NCBI RefSeq assembly: GCF_003473485.1 | Contig: NC_053048.1 | Location: 44,388,755-44,452,754 of the forward strand | Source of the DNA: Medicago truncatula | Taxonomy: Eukaryota; Streptophyta; Magnoliopsida; Fabales; Fabaceae | Reading direction: 5' to 3' | Length of the DNA: 64,000 nt | Part shown: one piece after another, positions 11,356 to 22,822 of the stretch | Layout of the letters: each line of letters opens with the position of its first letter | Position numbering within the stretch: position 1 is the stretch's first letter | The notes under the pieces: model-generated | Database searches by the model: none | Seen by the model: the letters and a program-made list of their open reading frames with translations, nothing else | Told to the model about the DNA's origin: nothing | Translations under genes and position numbers: made by a program

Positions 11356-12871
11356 TAATACATTCATTCTTACATCTTCGTAAAAACATATTCAATCATC
11401 CACAAGAGAATTTCACAATTTAACAACATTATTCTTCGCAAATAAACAATTATTTCATTCACAGACTTATAATTACGAAATTCAAGCATGCATACCTTAA
11501 TTATACTCCTAATACTCAAGTTTTGGAGTTTGGGAACAAAACATAAGTTTTGTGTTGACTTGGAAATAGTTATGCCAAGTTTCCTTAAAATTTCTCCAAG
11601 ACCTACTTGGAGTGTTTTCATAATAACTCAAAATCCACAAAACATTTTTAAGTCAAACCAAAGACATTGGAAAGCTAACAAAATTATCTAAAACTTTCAT
11701 GTTTACACAAAAGGCCAATTCAAAACAGAAACGTGTGAAAAAGACCCAAGAACATGAAACAGAGTATGCTGTCACTGTGCAATTTCGCTAATGGCGAAAA
11801 TCTAGCTATTAGCGAAATTGTTATAGAGGATTTCGCCAATAGCGAACTTCTAGCGAGTTTTCCCATGCTGTTACGATTTCTACACACTTTTTCACCCAAA
11901 AATCCAAATTTCATCTACCCAAATTCCAAATTTGATAGGAAACTTAACCTAAGATTATTCTACAACCTGAATAACAATTTTCACCATGATTCATTGGATT
12001 ACCTACACTTTCAACAATCAAATTGAAATTCTAAACCTAATTTCATTAACATCATAATTTCAACAACAACAATGGTAAACTCCTTTTCATAATTATGAAA
12101 CTCATGATTATAGAATGTTAGTCCCACCCTTACTTTAGATTAGATGATTACAGACTCTACAAGCTTGCTCCTCTTCTCTTTCTCTGACTTCTCACTTTCT
12201 CTCTTTTCTCCCAAAAAAAAAAAAAACAGTTTGCACGTATTCTAATTTTTATAACTCTTACTCTCCCCTTTATATAAATCCTTAACCTACTTATTTTCCC
12301 TTATTTCCAATTCTGCCCCCAAGCCTCATTATTCTAATTAATTATATTCCTCCACTAAATAATAAAATAGGGGCTACTAATAAATATGAATACACAACAA
12401 AAATATCACTCATCAAATAAATCAATTAAATTATAAAAGACTCTAAACTCAATCAAATAAATAAATCATAAAATAGGGCGTTACATTAAGAACATTACTA
12501 AAAGTTCCTCTGTAAAAAATTATCTCAAAATTTGATTTCCAAGTCTAATTTTTTGTTGCTTTTATCTTGAACTTTTGTCGTTTAAAAAAAATTCATATTT
12601 AATTCATTTCATGTTAAAAAATTCTAAATTTTAGTAAATGAACCTTTTGAAATGTTCTAAATATATCTCGGAAAAATCGTTCAAAAATTTAAAAGTTTAA
12701 GGATAATTAAACAAACTTTGTTTTAGCAGGGACTAAAATTACATGTAAATATTTTTTGTATGGATTAAAAAGACTATTAAAATTAAGTAAGGACTAAACT
12801 TATAAGTTTTCAATTTTATATGGACCAAAAATATATTTAACCCCTAAAAAAAAATATGTAACCAAATAACC

Positions 12872-12879
12872 TATAAATA
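12872..12879 (+). promoter_or_regulatory. TATA box of SKP1-like copy 2
   Basis: TATAAATA, in the same place as in copy 1, just 30 bases right of the MITE end at 12842. The insertion separates this box from the more distal upstream sequence. Confidence 0.55.
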
Positions 12880-12980
12880 AAAAGAAGTACGATTGAAAAG
12901 TCTAAGCTCACAAATTCTCTAATTAAAAATAAATAAATTAGGGTTAGCGATTTCTCACCTTTCGGCTTTTACAAATTACC

Positions 12981-13469
12981 ATGTCATCAGAAACTAAGAA
13001 GATGATCACTCTAAAGAGTTCCGACAACGAAACCTTTGAGGTTCCCGAGGCTGTGGCACTTGAATCGCAGACGATCAAGCACATGATCGAGGACGATTGT
13101 ACCGACAACGGAATCCCAGTTCCTAACGTGACCAGTCAGATATTGGCGAAGGTGATTGAATAATGTAAGAAGCATGTCGAGGCTGCCGCCGCCGCAGCAA
13201 GTTTTTATGAAAAAGGTTCAGAGGATGATCTTAAGAACTGGGATGCTGAATTCATGAAGCAGGTTAATCAGGGAACGCTTTTTTAGATCCTCCTTGCTTC
13301 GAACTACTTGGATAGCAAGAACTTGAGGGATCTCTGCTCCCAGACTGTGGCTGACGATATCAAAGATAAGAAACCAGAGGAAATTCGCAAGGTATTTAAC
13401 ATCGAGAATGATTTCAGTCTGAAGGAAGAAGCAAAAGTTCGAAACGAAAACGCATGGGCATTTGAGTGA
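12981..13469 (+). pseudogene. SKP1-like pseudogene, copy 2 (two nonsense codons)
   Basis: The frame from ATG 12981 to the normal stop at 13467-13469 is continuous in length (162 codons before the stop) but broken by two in-frame stops. One is at 13161-13163, where the paralogs have TAC (Tyr in the helix [11 protein letters not shown]). The other is near 13285, where copy 1 has CAA (Gln). Sequence before and after is normal for SKP1: POZ start, alanine-rich linker, NYL core, and the C-terminus ending NAWAFE. It pairs with copy 1 in the tandem duplication, and its promoter carries the nested MITE and solo LTR. A 60-residue truncated POZ product is possible but unlikely to serve SCF assembly. 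Confidence 0.88.
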
Positions 13470-14574
13470 ATGAATGAATATTCATATTGCAATTTAGTTT
13501 CATTATGCTTTCTTTTATGTTTGTTTTTGTTTTTTTATGTTTAAGATTATTTGTGTTGAGTGACTGTTCACTATAATTTACAAGTTGAGAATCTGATTTG
13601 GTGTTTTCCTTATGATTTTGCTTTACTAGATTTCTTTTTCATACTATTATGGATTCCCTTATGTTTTTGCTTTTCTAAATCTCTTTTCTAAACTATGTTA
13701 TAATCATTCATAAGTGGTCCGACTAATACTTAATAAAATATTTAAAACTCCAATATCAATAAAATCACTATCTTAACCGTAAATATGATATAGCTCATGT
13801 TTTTTTTTTGTTTTTTTTTTCTTCTTCTTCTTCTAAATACTCAAGTTTTTGTAATTTTAAGTAATGTTCCATGGTGACCATTTACAAAGATGGTCCACTA
13901 AACAACTCATCTATCAACAACTATTCTTTAAGGAATTCATATTGAGTTTCATGTACTACTCCTAGGTTGTCTCACAATGCCATATCATATTGTGCAACTC
14001 TTTAAGCAATCCTCGTTTATATATGTATATAAATATGGAGCATATCCGGTGAGAACTAATATACATTGTGAGAATTGAGAACTATTAATAACAATCATTA
14101 GATATATAAAACGGCCCAAATTAAAAAACTTCAACATCAAATGAGCCGTGTCGCACTCTATCACCTACTCAGTTATCTTCCTTGTAAAAGTGTTTTGGTA
14201 AAAAGTATCGATGGGGAAGGCAACGGTGAAATCTTCATGGTAGAACTATTGAACAAGAATGAATGAGATTGAAAAAAATTAGAAATCATCTAGACCCATA
14301 GAGTTCCTCCAATGGACCAAAAAATTAAGATATGAATTGATCAACTTATGGAACCCTCTTTGACATTTCCATTAGAGATGCTCTTATAAACTTTCCTTGA
14401 AAAGCAAATCAAGGTTATTTGATCGCCAACACAAATTGAATTCAATTTATAAAATGTCCATGTGTCCACATCGACTCAAATCTAAGTTGTTAAGATGTGG
14501 AATATGGTCTCTTACCGCAGACTCAGTTCCTTTTGAGCTTAAAGGAAATTAAAGACATTGGAAGATTACTTAGA

Positions 14575-14730
14575 TTTTAATGGGAGTTGATCAATTTAGA
14601 CTCTGCTATGGGAGTTGATCAATTGAGACTATTGAGTATGCACGGTTTTTGATTCAGGAATTGAGGATGAAGCTGTTGAAGGTATTTACTATTTATAGAA
14701 GTAGAAGTTCAGGAGGAATCTATCAAGTAA
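14575..14730 (+). pseudogene. GH3 fragment (C-terminal part)
   Basis: The phrase 'ctatgggagttgatcaattgaga' and the following 'gaattgaggatgaagctgttgaa' match GH3 pseudogene sequence at 40783-40860. In the latter it reads as AMG-DSIEIVEY followed by a short Glu-rich stretch. Only this short part is present. Bases 13470-14570 hold no recognisable gene. Confidence 0.5.
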
Positions 14731-14887
14731 ATAACCAAACAAAATGAGAATGAACAAACTTTAAGTATTAACATCAAAAGCAGCAAAAAGAAGCCAGCAC
14801 AAACACAAATACAAACATAACTGAGGTAACTCTGTCAAGAATGGTTTTATGCAATTAGTTATTAAATCATATACTATAAACTATGCT

Positions 14888-15010
14888 TCTTCGAGTTTAT
14901 GAAAAAGACACATATCAAGTATTGTATAACCTTGCCAAGAAATTATAGAGCAATTGCACTCAAACAACAGCCGATTCTAGCCCAAGGACTCATCATCGTC
15001 CTCACCATTG
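14888..15010 (-). pseudogene. SP1 exon 1 fragment
   Basis: On the minus strand this reads M-S-P-W-ARIGCCLSAIAL followed by a stop and FLGK. It aligns with SP1 exon 1 (4517-4438: M-I-P-W-DGIGCYFSGIAL) with an in-frame stop in the membrane segment. The flanking intron phrase 'gtttatgaaaaagacacat' is also shared (4274-4290 and 14894-14912). Only this exon and part of the 5' leader (about 15177-15200) were copied. Confidence 0.75.
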
Positions 15011-15599
15011 TGGTGGTGGGTGGTCGTCGTCATCATCCAGAAATACTAATTTCCTTTTAGTAAATTTTATTAAAATATTATTTTTATTTTCCATTTTTTA
15101 TTATTATAAAGTTCATATTTTATTTAAAATGATAAAGTTCCACCTTTAGACATTTTTGAGAGGTCCATATAGATTGACCCCTTAAAAACTTACAAGGGTT
15201 TGTGAAACGTTGCCACAGTTATTGACATTTTTAACTCTTCATTTCAATGAGTTCTTTTTCTAGGCTTTGTCATAGGAGAATTTATTGGAATAACACACTC
15301 CTTTTGATCCAAATCATTGACCTCATCACCATGGAATTAAAAATGTATCATTTGTAAATTTTTGTCATTCTTATTGTAGGCTTTATCATAGGATATATTC
15401 TTGGAATAAGAGACCCTTCTTGATCTAAAACCTTTACCTCATCACATTTGCATTAAAAATGCAATTTCATTAATTTTAGGATCAAATAATTCATTGCCTA
15501 TAATTTTGTAAACGAAATTGATGATTTACTCTGATGTGATTGTGATGGATGACTTATGTTGTGTATAACACAATTGTGGCTTTGTCTTTCTCATCTCAG

Positions 15600-16850
15600 G
15601 AACAACCTCCATGAAACCAAAATTGATTCCTTACTTTGATACAAGCCTTTCAAAAGCTGCCTCCTTTCTTGGTCACCGAGGCTGTATCGCTGTTCTTCAA
15701 AGGTAAACTTAAGTGATCAATATAATTTTTTAAAAAAAATTTCCAAATTTTGAAAGTTCTTACGTTCATTTAACAACGAGTTTAAATTTGAAACTTACAT
15801 GATGCAGGATGTTTCCTCCAAGGCCAAATGTAAACAAGATCCTATGGTTTCTCTACGCTGACAAAATTACTACTACAACTAAACGTGGTATTAAGGTTAT
15901 GGCAGCCTCTTCATACTCTTTACAAAGTGGTAAGGTAACTCCTCGACAACTTGCATTGTTCTCTAGTCCCCTCGAAGTTATTATTGGATCTAATGTGGAA
16001 CAACAAATGTATTGCCACCTTCTCTGTGGCCTTAGGAATCTTGATGTTATAGATGGAATTAGTACTCCTTATGCCATAGGTTTGATTAAAGCATTTAGTT
16101 TTTTTGGAGTTCTAATGGGAGCAGCTATGTGTTGATCTTGGTTGTGGATTTCCAAGTCATGAAATTTCAGATGAGGAAATGAGAGAAGCTGTAATCAACA
16201 CTATTGGTGGTCCTCAACATGAATTGTCAAATAGAATAAGATTAGTTTGTGAAGGTAAGAATTGGGGTGGGATTGTACATAGATTGTTTCCAAATGTTCG
16301 GTTTATCAAGTGCGTTACAACAGGAAGCATGAAGCAGTACTATCAAAAACTTAAGTTTTATGCCGGAGATGTACCGATTGTAGGAGGAGATTACTTTGCT
16401 TCTGAGTGTTGTGTAGGCTTAAATTTAGACATAACACAATCGCCCGAGACAACATGGTTCGTACTACTTCCTACTTTTGCCTACTTTGAGATTCTTCCAT
16501 TTGAGATGAATGATCAGAATGATGAGGATGTTGTTGGTGAGCAAACAGTGGACCTTTGCAGCGTTGAGGTTGGAAAGATGTATGAAGTGGTTGTTACTAC
16601 TTACCGCGGATTTTATCGATACAAATTGGGCGAGAGCTTTTGGTCTCCATAATTCATCGCCTCGAGTGGAATTTTTGATGAGGGTACCAAAGTCTTCAGA
16701 TGAGATTCTCACTGAGAAAGACTTGATTTAAGAAGTTGAAAATTTTCAATTCAAATTGCACTTAGAGGTGCTATGGGAATCGATTCAATTGAGATTGTTG
16801 AGTGTGACATGATTCCATGAAGTTTTCAAGTTCTTGAAAAATTATCTTTT
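15600..16850 (+). pseudogene. GH3 acyl-amido synthetase pseudogene
   Basis: An exon at 15600-15702 (preceded by ctcag, followed by gtaaac; MKPKLIPYFD) joins in frame to 15808 onward (RMFPPRPNVNKILWFLYAD). GH3 sequence continues through SSPLEVIIGSNVEQQMYCHLLCGLR. A frameshift near 16105 ends that frame at 16133-16135. The second piece, 16179-16652, contains EMREAVINTIGGP, GGDYFASEC and YEVVVTTYRGFYRYKLG, then another frameshift near 16632. The third, to about 16730, reads HNSSP-VEF-MR-PKSS and meets a nonsense codon after KDLI. GH3 enzymes adenylate carboxylic acids (auxin, jasmonate, benzoates) and link them to amino acids; the sequence looks nearest to the GH3.12 or GH3.17 group (uncertain). 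The N-terminal exon or exons are missing. At least three breaks make it non-functional. Confidence 0.88.
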
Positions 16851-16859
16851 GTTACAGTA

Positions 16860-18020
16860 TCATGCCTAACCTAACCAATCTGCCACTACTTAATTTTCAA
16901 TCAGATTACATTTTTAAACATGATGTATACAAGGAGCTTATTTTCTTTTCACAACAATAAAAAATATCTTGTAATTGAAAGATTAGTTGTTCATTAGACA
17001 TGTAAATTCAGGGAAAGGTTTTTCAATTCTTTATGAAACTGCAGTGAGGGGGGAAGATCATGCTTTTTGTGGTAAAATCCAAGGTAGTTAAAATCCTGAT
17101 TTTTAATCCTAAAATTCTACGATTTTTAATCATATTGTTAATATACGCGAAATTCATTCTGGTGGAATTATTTATAATCCACTTTTCTATGAAACGATTC
17201 TAAGATTATGGCCGCGATAGTGGAACTACAAAAGACAATTTTAGTTTCTATTTTGTTTGAGACTTGTGACTTGTAAGTTTCATTTTACGTTTTAAAACCA
17301 ATATGAAGCAATATCATCCTTTCATTCTCCAGTTCAACCAATCAACGTATCCTCCCACTATCAACAATTAAAAAACAGTTGCAACACACAGATAAATAAT
17401 TCACCCATCATAATTAAGGTTACCTCGTGCGTGCTGCACCATCAAATAACCGTCGTTGTAGAGTTCATAACATATCAACGTTGAACAACAAGAAGAAAAA
17501 AAATATTTTGATTCACTCTTTAATCTTTTATAGTGATTGATTGAACATCCATAATTGTTTATGGGTGAAAGAGGGTGAAATTTTAGAGTAACAATGAATG
17601 AAATCAAGTTTGAAGAAAATTTATATAAAAGGACAATTTTGATATTATTGTTAAATTTTAAGTAAAATTGGGTGTAACAAAAAATACATAGGGTGTGAAT
17701 AGAAAAATTCGTGTATTAAATCATATATCAATGATTTCACTGCCCAAAGTGTTCCTTCAATTGTTTCCTAACTCTGTAATCTAACCTAAAAAAGAACCAA
17801 CTCTTAGCCTTTGATTTTTGTAAGGATCTTCTCTTTGATCTCCTAAAATTCGTTCAAGTTACTCACAATGACTTAACCTCTCATGTGTTTTCCATCCCAT
17901 TAATCTCTCCCCAAAAAGACATCAACATTTTCCAGGAGTTCCCTTTTTGGTTCTCCAAGATTCACATCTTAAACCTTTGAATCTTATCCAAAGATCTCTC
18001 AACTTTTAGTCTCTAAGATC
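16860..18020. other. Intergenic stretch without recognisable feature
   Basis: AT-rich sequence. The phrase 'aaaggtttttcaattctttatgaaactgcagt' type sequence near 17014-17050 recurs near 61577-61606, next to another GH3 fragment, so this part of the GH3 3' flank was also duplicated. No coding region is supported; the short ORFs are not family-like. Confidence 0.5.
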
Positions 18021-18025
18021 CCTAA

Positions 18026-18443
18026 TGGTTTGTTTGGTTTGGAAGAGAAATTGTGAAGAGAGAAATAGGTGAGAGAGAGTAAGAGAAGAGAGAATTAAGT
18101 AAAAAATAGAGTAGATTTGACGTATTGTTTGGTACAAGAGAAATAAGAAGAGAAATAGAAAAGAGAGAAATATTGATTGTTTTAAAAGTACAAAAATATC
18201 CTTGAATTGGAAAATGTATCGTAAAATAAAATAAAATAAATAAACTATATTATGGAGAGAGAGAAAGAGAGAAGAGGGCAAGAAAGGAAATGTCAGAATT
18301 TCATCCCTTGTTTAAAAAACAGGTGGGTCCCATGCCTATTTTTTTCTCTATTCTATTTCTTTGCTGCTCCATGCAAGAGAAATGAGGTATTTCTCTTCAA
18401 TTTCTCTCCCTATAACTCTCTTTCTCGCCTACCAAACACACCA
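18026..18443. mobile_element. Tourist-type MITE (PIF/Harbinger), 418 bases
   Basis: The ends TGGTTTGTTTGG and CCAAACACACCA form an inverted repeat, and TAA lies on both sides (18023-18025 and 18444-18446), as expected for the PIF/Harbinger group. The interior is purine-rich 'gaagagaga' on the left and pyrimidine-rich on the right. There is no coding capacity; the ORF shadows here come from the low-complexity sequence. A related left half lies at 45577. Confidence 0.82.
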
Positions 18444-18626
18444 TAAATGTTATCTTTTTTGGTTTCATGAGATTCATGTAACCTCTTCAACAAAAGGGTC
18501 AAAGGCGGCTTATACAGTGTTTCTGATCTGGACAAATCACACCACAATTTCCCAATCGTACACAACACTCTTTTCCAATTGTATGTCAATGGAGCAATAT
18601 TTAATAGTGTCATGTCCAATGCACGG

Positions 18627-18955
18627 TTTGATACTTGTTGCCGACCAAGAATCAATTACCAATTTTTTTATGAGGAAAGAATCAATTAATAGTTATATTA
18701 TATTTAAGTAGCAAAAAGACGGACACGTATTACGCTAATGTTTAAAAATTACTAATGGTATTTTCTTTTATGAAATTTTGATTTGGATTAAATACTTGTT
18801 GCCGACCAAGAAATCAATTACCAATTCTTTTATGAGAAAAGAATCAATTAACAGTTATATTATATTTAAGTAGCGAAAAGACGGACACGTATTATGCTAA
18901 CGTTAAAAATTACTAACGGTATTTTTTTTTATGAAATTCTGATTTAGATTAAAAC
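18627..18955. repeat. Tandem duplication, about 163-base unit, two copies
   Basis: Both copies run from 'atacttgttgccgaccaaga' through 'agacggacacgtatta' to 'gatt(t/c)ggattaaa' with few differences. The start also resembles 4763, 9213 and 59703 ('gatacttgttgaccaagaatt'), so the unit derives from the dispersed family that flanks the SKP1 and SP1 copies. Bases 18960-19450 show nothing else. Confidence 0.85.
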
Positions 18956-19454
18956 TAAAAGTGTAAATGTTTCATGCTTTCAAGTTATAACATACTAAAT
19001 TAATTATGACTATTTATTTCAATGACATCAACAATATAACAAAAAAACATAATCTAAATTATTTTTTTGATGACATCAATAACGATCTTTATTATAGAAA
19101 AAGTTTTTAAAGGTAAAGTTGAGATAATGAAAAAGTAAGTATAAATATACTTATTTAGTTTGTTACATTTTTTAAATGATAAAGGAAAAAAAACCAGACA
19201 TATAGTGTTTGTTACATTTTTTTTAATATTTAAATTTATTCTTATCTATTTTTTACATGTGTTATTTGTATTTAAAATTGATGGCATTTTTGAAAAGAAA
19301 AATCCAGCCCAAATGAGCTGAAATGCGTTGTTTTCTGCATATATAGTATATATAACAAAAACAATTATATTATAGTATTACATTATTTGTTATTTTTAAA
19401 TAGATTTTAAAGAAAATTTAACTCACTTCTACCAGTAGAATAATATTTATTGTT

Positions 19455-19530
19455 CTTATGAGAATAACTCAGTTTTAGTAGAGACAATGCATTGTAATAT
19501 GGAAAGGTCGTGGTTCGAATTTCGAACACC
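19455..19530 (+). mobile_element. tRNA-derived SINE fragment
   Basis: It contains a box-A-like 'taactcagttttagtagaga' and, about 50 bases later, a box-B-like 'ggttcgaatttcgaa', the polymerase III promoter arrangement of tRNA-derived SINEs. It cannot fold as a true tRNA and has no intact anticodon arm. Confidence 0.6.
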
Positions 19531-19664
19531 TTAATTATTCTCTTCAAGATGAATTATAGTCTCAATTACTTGAGTAAAAAAAATTATTATGTCATCTAAT
19601 TTTACATCATTAGATGAATGTGTAAATAATTGCGTTGTATATTGAGAGTGTATATTAATTAAAT

Positions 19665-20025
19665 TCATTGCAATATAAATGGGTGTCAGGGTGCAGCTAT
19701 GAGGAGTCAGCATCCCATCTGTTTCTCCATTACGAAGTGTTCGGGTCATTATGGCATCATATCAGGTCTAGGATCGGGGTGTTTGGGGTAGACCCTCTCA
19801 ATATAAATGAGCATTTCTTTCAATTTACTCACTATACCGGTCACTCAAAGGCACACCGATCATTTCTCCAATTACTTTGGCTTCTTTGTGTGTGGGCTGC
19901 TATGGGGGTGAACGTAATAACAAGATATTCAACAACATAGAAACGTCTATTAATATACAACTATTAGATAAAGTTAAATTCCATTCTTTTTGTGGCTTAA
20001 AGCTAAAAATGTCACGTTTGTATCA
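19665..20025 (+). pseudogene. LINE fragment: reverse-transcriptase zinc-binding C-terminus
   Basis: The frame CSYEESASHLFLHYEVFGSLW, then LLWLLCVWAAM, matches the C-terminal zinc-binding (zf-RVT) region of plant L1-type LINE reverse transcriptases. A frameshift near 19900 moves the continuation (GERNNKIFNN...LLDKVKFHSF) to another frame. The catalytic part is absent, as usual for a 5'-truncated and decayed LINE copy. Confidence 0.75.
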
Positions 20026-20068
20026 CTTTGTTATTTTTAAATATATATTTGAAATCAATAAAAATTTT

Positions 20069-20135
20069 ATGAGGAATGCTAACAACAGTTGGTCATACAC
20101 TCTCTATTAGATACTCTCTCAATGTATGGTGTCAC
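20069..20135. repeat. Single end of a GAGGAATGCTA-type MITE
   Basis: It starts GAGGAATGCTAACAAC, the same terminus as the element at 22256-22822, and continues 'gttggtcatacactctc', 'caatgtatggtgtcacgt'. The inverted counterpart of this subtype is at 36415-36468. The second end of this copy was not found. From 20140 to 20570 there is an 18-base poly-T tract and no supported gene. Confidence 0.5.
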
Positions 20136-20570
20136 GTAGCCTTCTTTTATTATTCTTTACTTACTAACCGGAAGACCAGGTTAAAAGGCTTTCAAAACTT
20201 TTTTTTTTTTTTTTTTAATATTTTATTGTTATTACTCTCTACCATCATCACTGCAATGAAAACAAACACCGACAGCTCACTCAAATGGAACATCCTTTTC
20301 CGTTTGCCTTGTCCTCTTCTTCCATCTACCTTAACAACCTCCTTCACCTCCCGTCGAGCCAAATTTGAGGTGAGTGGTGGATTTCGATTGACCCCCACTA
20401 CAGGTCTGAACCTCTCATGACTCATCCATGGAAGCCAGAAAAATTGAACTGATGCAAGTTTGAGCAATAGCTGATATTTCAAAAGAAATTAATGGAAACC
20501 ATAATCGTGATTGTTTGTGGTGGTCTTTTTTGTTAACAATACATCTTTTGGAATTTATTCATTTAAATTA

Positions 20571-21997
20571 GGCTTAAATAAGTAAAAGGTCCTTGTAAGT
20601 TGGTGCGTTTTTGGTTTTAGTCCCTGTAAGTTTTTTTCTTGCGAAACAGCCCTTGTAATTACCAAACGTTTTGGAACTCGTCCCTGCCATCAAGTTCCGT
20701 GAAAAAAATGGTTTGCTGGCTAACGGACGCCTACGTGGCACATGATGGTATGGCAACTGGTGCCAACTGGGTTAAGTAGAAGGACTAAAATCAAAAAAGA
20801 ATTTTTACACACGGATGTAATTAAAAAAACCGTAAACATCAATTTTTGAATTTTAAAAAACTCTTTCCTTCTTCTTCATCTCTTTGATCTTTCATTCTTC
20901 TTCTTCTTCAATCCTTCCATATCCAACTTTCAATTGCATGCGCCCTAAAACCAGGGCCGTTCCTAGCATTTTAGGGGCCTTAGGCATAGAATGAAAAAGG
21001 GCCCCTACATAATTCTTTTAGCTCTTTTTGTGATTTTATTAGCTCTTCATTTTATTTTTTTTGTTTCTTTTCACTACCAGATAAATCTTTTTTAGGCTAC
21101 ATCTTAAATTAAATCAAATACTCAATAGAAAGCAAAAGAAAACAAAAAAAAAATAGTAAAAGTAAAGAACTGTAGCACATACAAAATAGACTGAAATTTT
21201 AGCATTTGAGAAATATAGACTAAAATTTTAGCACTTGAGAATAATAGCACAAAAAAAAGTAGGGTGGACCACATGATCATAAGTGTGTCTCATATGATCT
21301 TACTTTGTCAAATTTAAATTTGCAATCTTTTCAATCAATCTAAGAAAGTTGACACTATTATATTAATATAATTTATTTTTTTATCCTCTAAATAAAAGAT
21401 TAAAATTTATTTTTCAAGTAGACCCCTTTTCAACTAAAATATCGTTTGTTTTGTTACGAAGATTCTCACAATTTCTTAGATAATAAATATTACCAATATT
21501 TTATAATTAGTGAGACACACGTTATTAAGAACAAAGGGCTGAAAAAAATCATATCAATTTCTTGACACATAATTAGAAAACAAGAAAACACAATTTTTTT
21601 TATAGGTAGGGGGTGTATATAGAAATCAATGTTTAATATGCAAGTATATATAGCAAATCACACCAAAAGGGCCAAAACATTAAACAAATCAGCCCATCAT
21701 CTATTATTTGACAACTAAGTAGTCGGGCCTCATAATGAAATTTTCTAAACATACCCCAGATAAACCACTTTTTGCTATATGCATCCCTACCCTAAAATTA
21801 TTTTTGTGGGCCCCCTACGGGCATGGGCCCTAGGCCGTCGCACCCCTGGCCTATGCCTAGGGCCGGCCCTGCCTAAAACCCTTTTCCTTCAACCATGTCT
21901 TCTCATTCCATTTCTCAATCATCATATTAGGCAACTCATCAATTCCCTAAAACCCTAAAATGCACCAACTTACAGGGCCCTTTTCCTTATTTAAGCC
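20571..21997. mobile_element. Long foldback MITE hosting a hAT element
   Basis: The ends GGCTTAAATAAGTAAAAGG and CCTTATTTAAGCC pair as an inverted repeat, and the neighbouring phrases 'ccttgtaagttggtgcg' and 'caccaacttacaggg' continue it. The centre is occupied by a hAT-type insertion (20952-21871); without that the element is about 500 bases. A reversed, truncated relative is at 35536-35963. An exact target duplication could not be fixed. Confidence 0.72.
20952..21871. mobile_element. Non-autonomous hAT element, 920 bases, nested
   Basis: The inverted ends start CAGGGCCG on both strands (right end closes CGGCCCTG). A perfect 8-base target duplication, CCTAAAAC, lies at 20944-20951 and 21872-21879, diagnostic for hAT elements. 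The interior is AT-rich and non-coding. Confidence 0.9.
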
Positions 21998-22255
21998 AAA
22001 TTCAAATTATCAATGTTGAAAAGTCACTACACACCCCAGATGATCAAATATTTGATAAATAAAGCAACGGTATAAGCACCACAACTAAGTTCTCAATAAA
22101 CTTGTGGACAGCTGAAATGATTAACAAACAATCATCGGAAGAACCTTAAATTCTTCAACATGCCACACCTTTGAAAGGAAAACAATGCCATATGGGTTCA
22201 CTTTCACTAGGTTAATTTATGAAAAGGTAACATAGCCTTGTACTTATATCAGATA

Positions 22256-22822
22256 AAGAGGAATGCTAGCAACACTCTCTTTTGAGCACTTTCTCTAGCA
22301 CTTACTCTTTTATTGGTTGAATTCAATGTAGGACCTACACTTTGGGGGTGTTTGTTTCCTGGTTTAAAAAGTTATTCCCAGGAACATGGAGGTTGGAATT
22401 ATAGATTCCTATGTTTGTTACAAAGTTAAAAAAATAACTCCCGGGAATAAAGAATTCCTAGGAAAAAAATAACTTCCACTTACCCATGATTTTATTCCCA
22501 AAGAAAGTGGGCGGGAATAAAAGATTCCCATGTAAATGGTACTAAAATGGAAATAACTACCCATATACCCACTATCACAAACAATTCCCATGAATCTGAC
22601 AATTATTTACCAAACACAATTTTCTAAAAATACTCAGGAATAAGATGCCCATTATTATTTCCCAGGAAAGGTTAATCCCAGGAATGAAATTTTAAACCGT
22701 CAAACAAACGCCCCCTTTGAAAATGGAATCCACATAAAGTGGTGGGACATACAATGATTTTACCCAATAAAAGAGTGAGTGCTAGAGAGAGTGCTCAAAA
22801 GAGAGTGTTGTTAGCATTCCTC
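22256..22822. mobile_element. GAGGAATGCTA-type MITE hosting a second MITE
   Basis: About 58 bases at 22258-22316 (GAGGAATGCTAGCAACACTC...) return as an inverted repeat at 22765-22822. ATCAGATA occurs directly outside both ends (22248-22255, 22823-22830), giving an 8-base target duplication. The centre is taken by the element at 22344-22715. There is no coding capacity; the ORF at 22739-22960 is a shadow. Confidence 0.83.
22344..22715. mobile_element. Nested MITE with GGGGG(T/C)GTTTGTTT ends
   Basis: The inverted repeat is about 26 bases with 22 matches, and TTT lies on both sides (22341-22343, 22716-22718), compatible with a PIF/Harbinger-type 3-base duplication. It sits in the middle of the element at 22256-22822, so it arrived later. 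Confidence 0.8.

Larger units (their letters stand above)
10240..12485. mobile_element. Solo LTR, 2.2 kb, with perfect 5-base target duplication
   Basis: The element starts TGTAACACCCC and ends GGGCGTTACA, so it has TG...CA ends with a short inverted repeat. TTAAG occurs on both sides (10235-10239 and 12486-12490). No gag, protease, polymerase or integrase sequence lies between the ends, and there is only one such block, so it fits a solo LTR left after recombination. The size and the TGTAACACC start suggest a Ty3/gypsy chromovirus-type LTR (inference). The small ORFs inside (for example 11754-12026) show no domain. Confidence 0.82.
10055..12842. mobile_element. MITE in the SKP1-2 promoter, interrupted by a solo LTR
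   Basis: The left end GGTTAAATATG..., followed by 'gtccttataaaattga' and 'agtccttacttaattttaa', is matched as an inverted repeat by the right end, which closes in ATATTTAACC. About 70 bases of each end pair with each other. Removing the solo LTR (10240-12485) leaves a MITE of roughly 540 bases. The flanks are A-rich (TAAAAAAAT left, similar right), compatible with a 9-base Mutator-type duplication. The paralogous promoter of SKP1 copy 1 (7740-7770) has the uninterrupted sequence and acts as an empty site. Confidence 0.75.

Noticed and set aside
11754-12026. 90-codon ORF inside the 2.2 kb solo LTR
   Set aside because: No motif, and located within LTR sequence; the 'cgctaatggcgaaaat' phrases form local inverted repeats, not a coding signal.
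18006-18281. Leu/Phe-rich minus-strand ORF that looks like a membrane protein
   Set aside because: It is the pyrimidine strand of the purine-rich MITE arm at 18026-18443.
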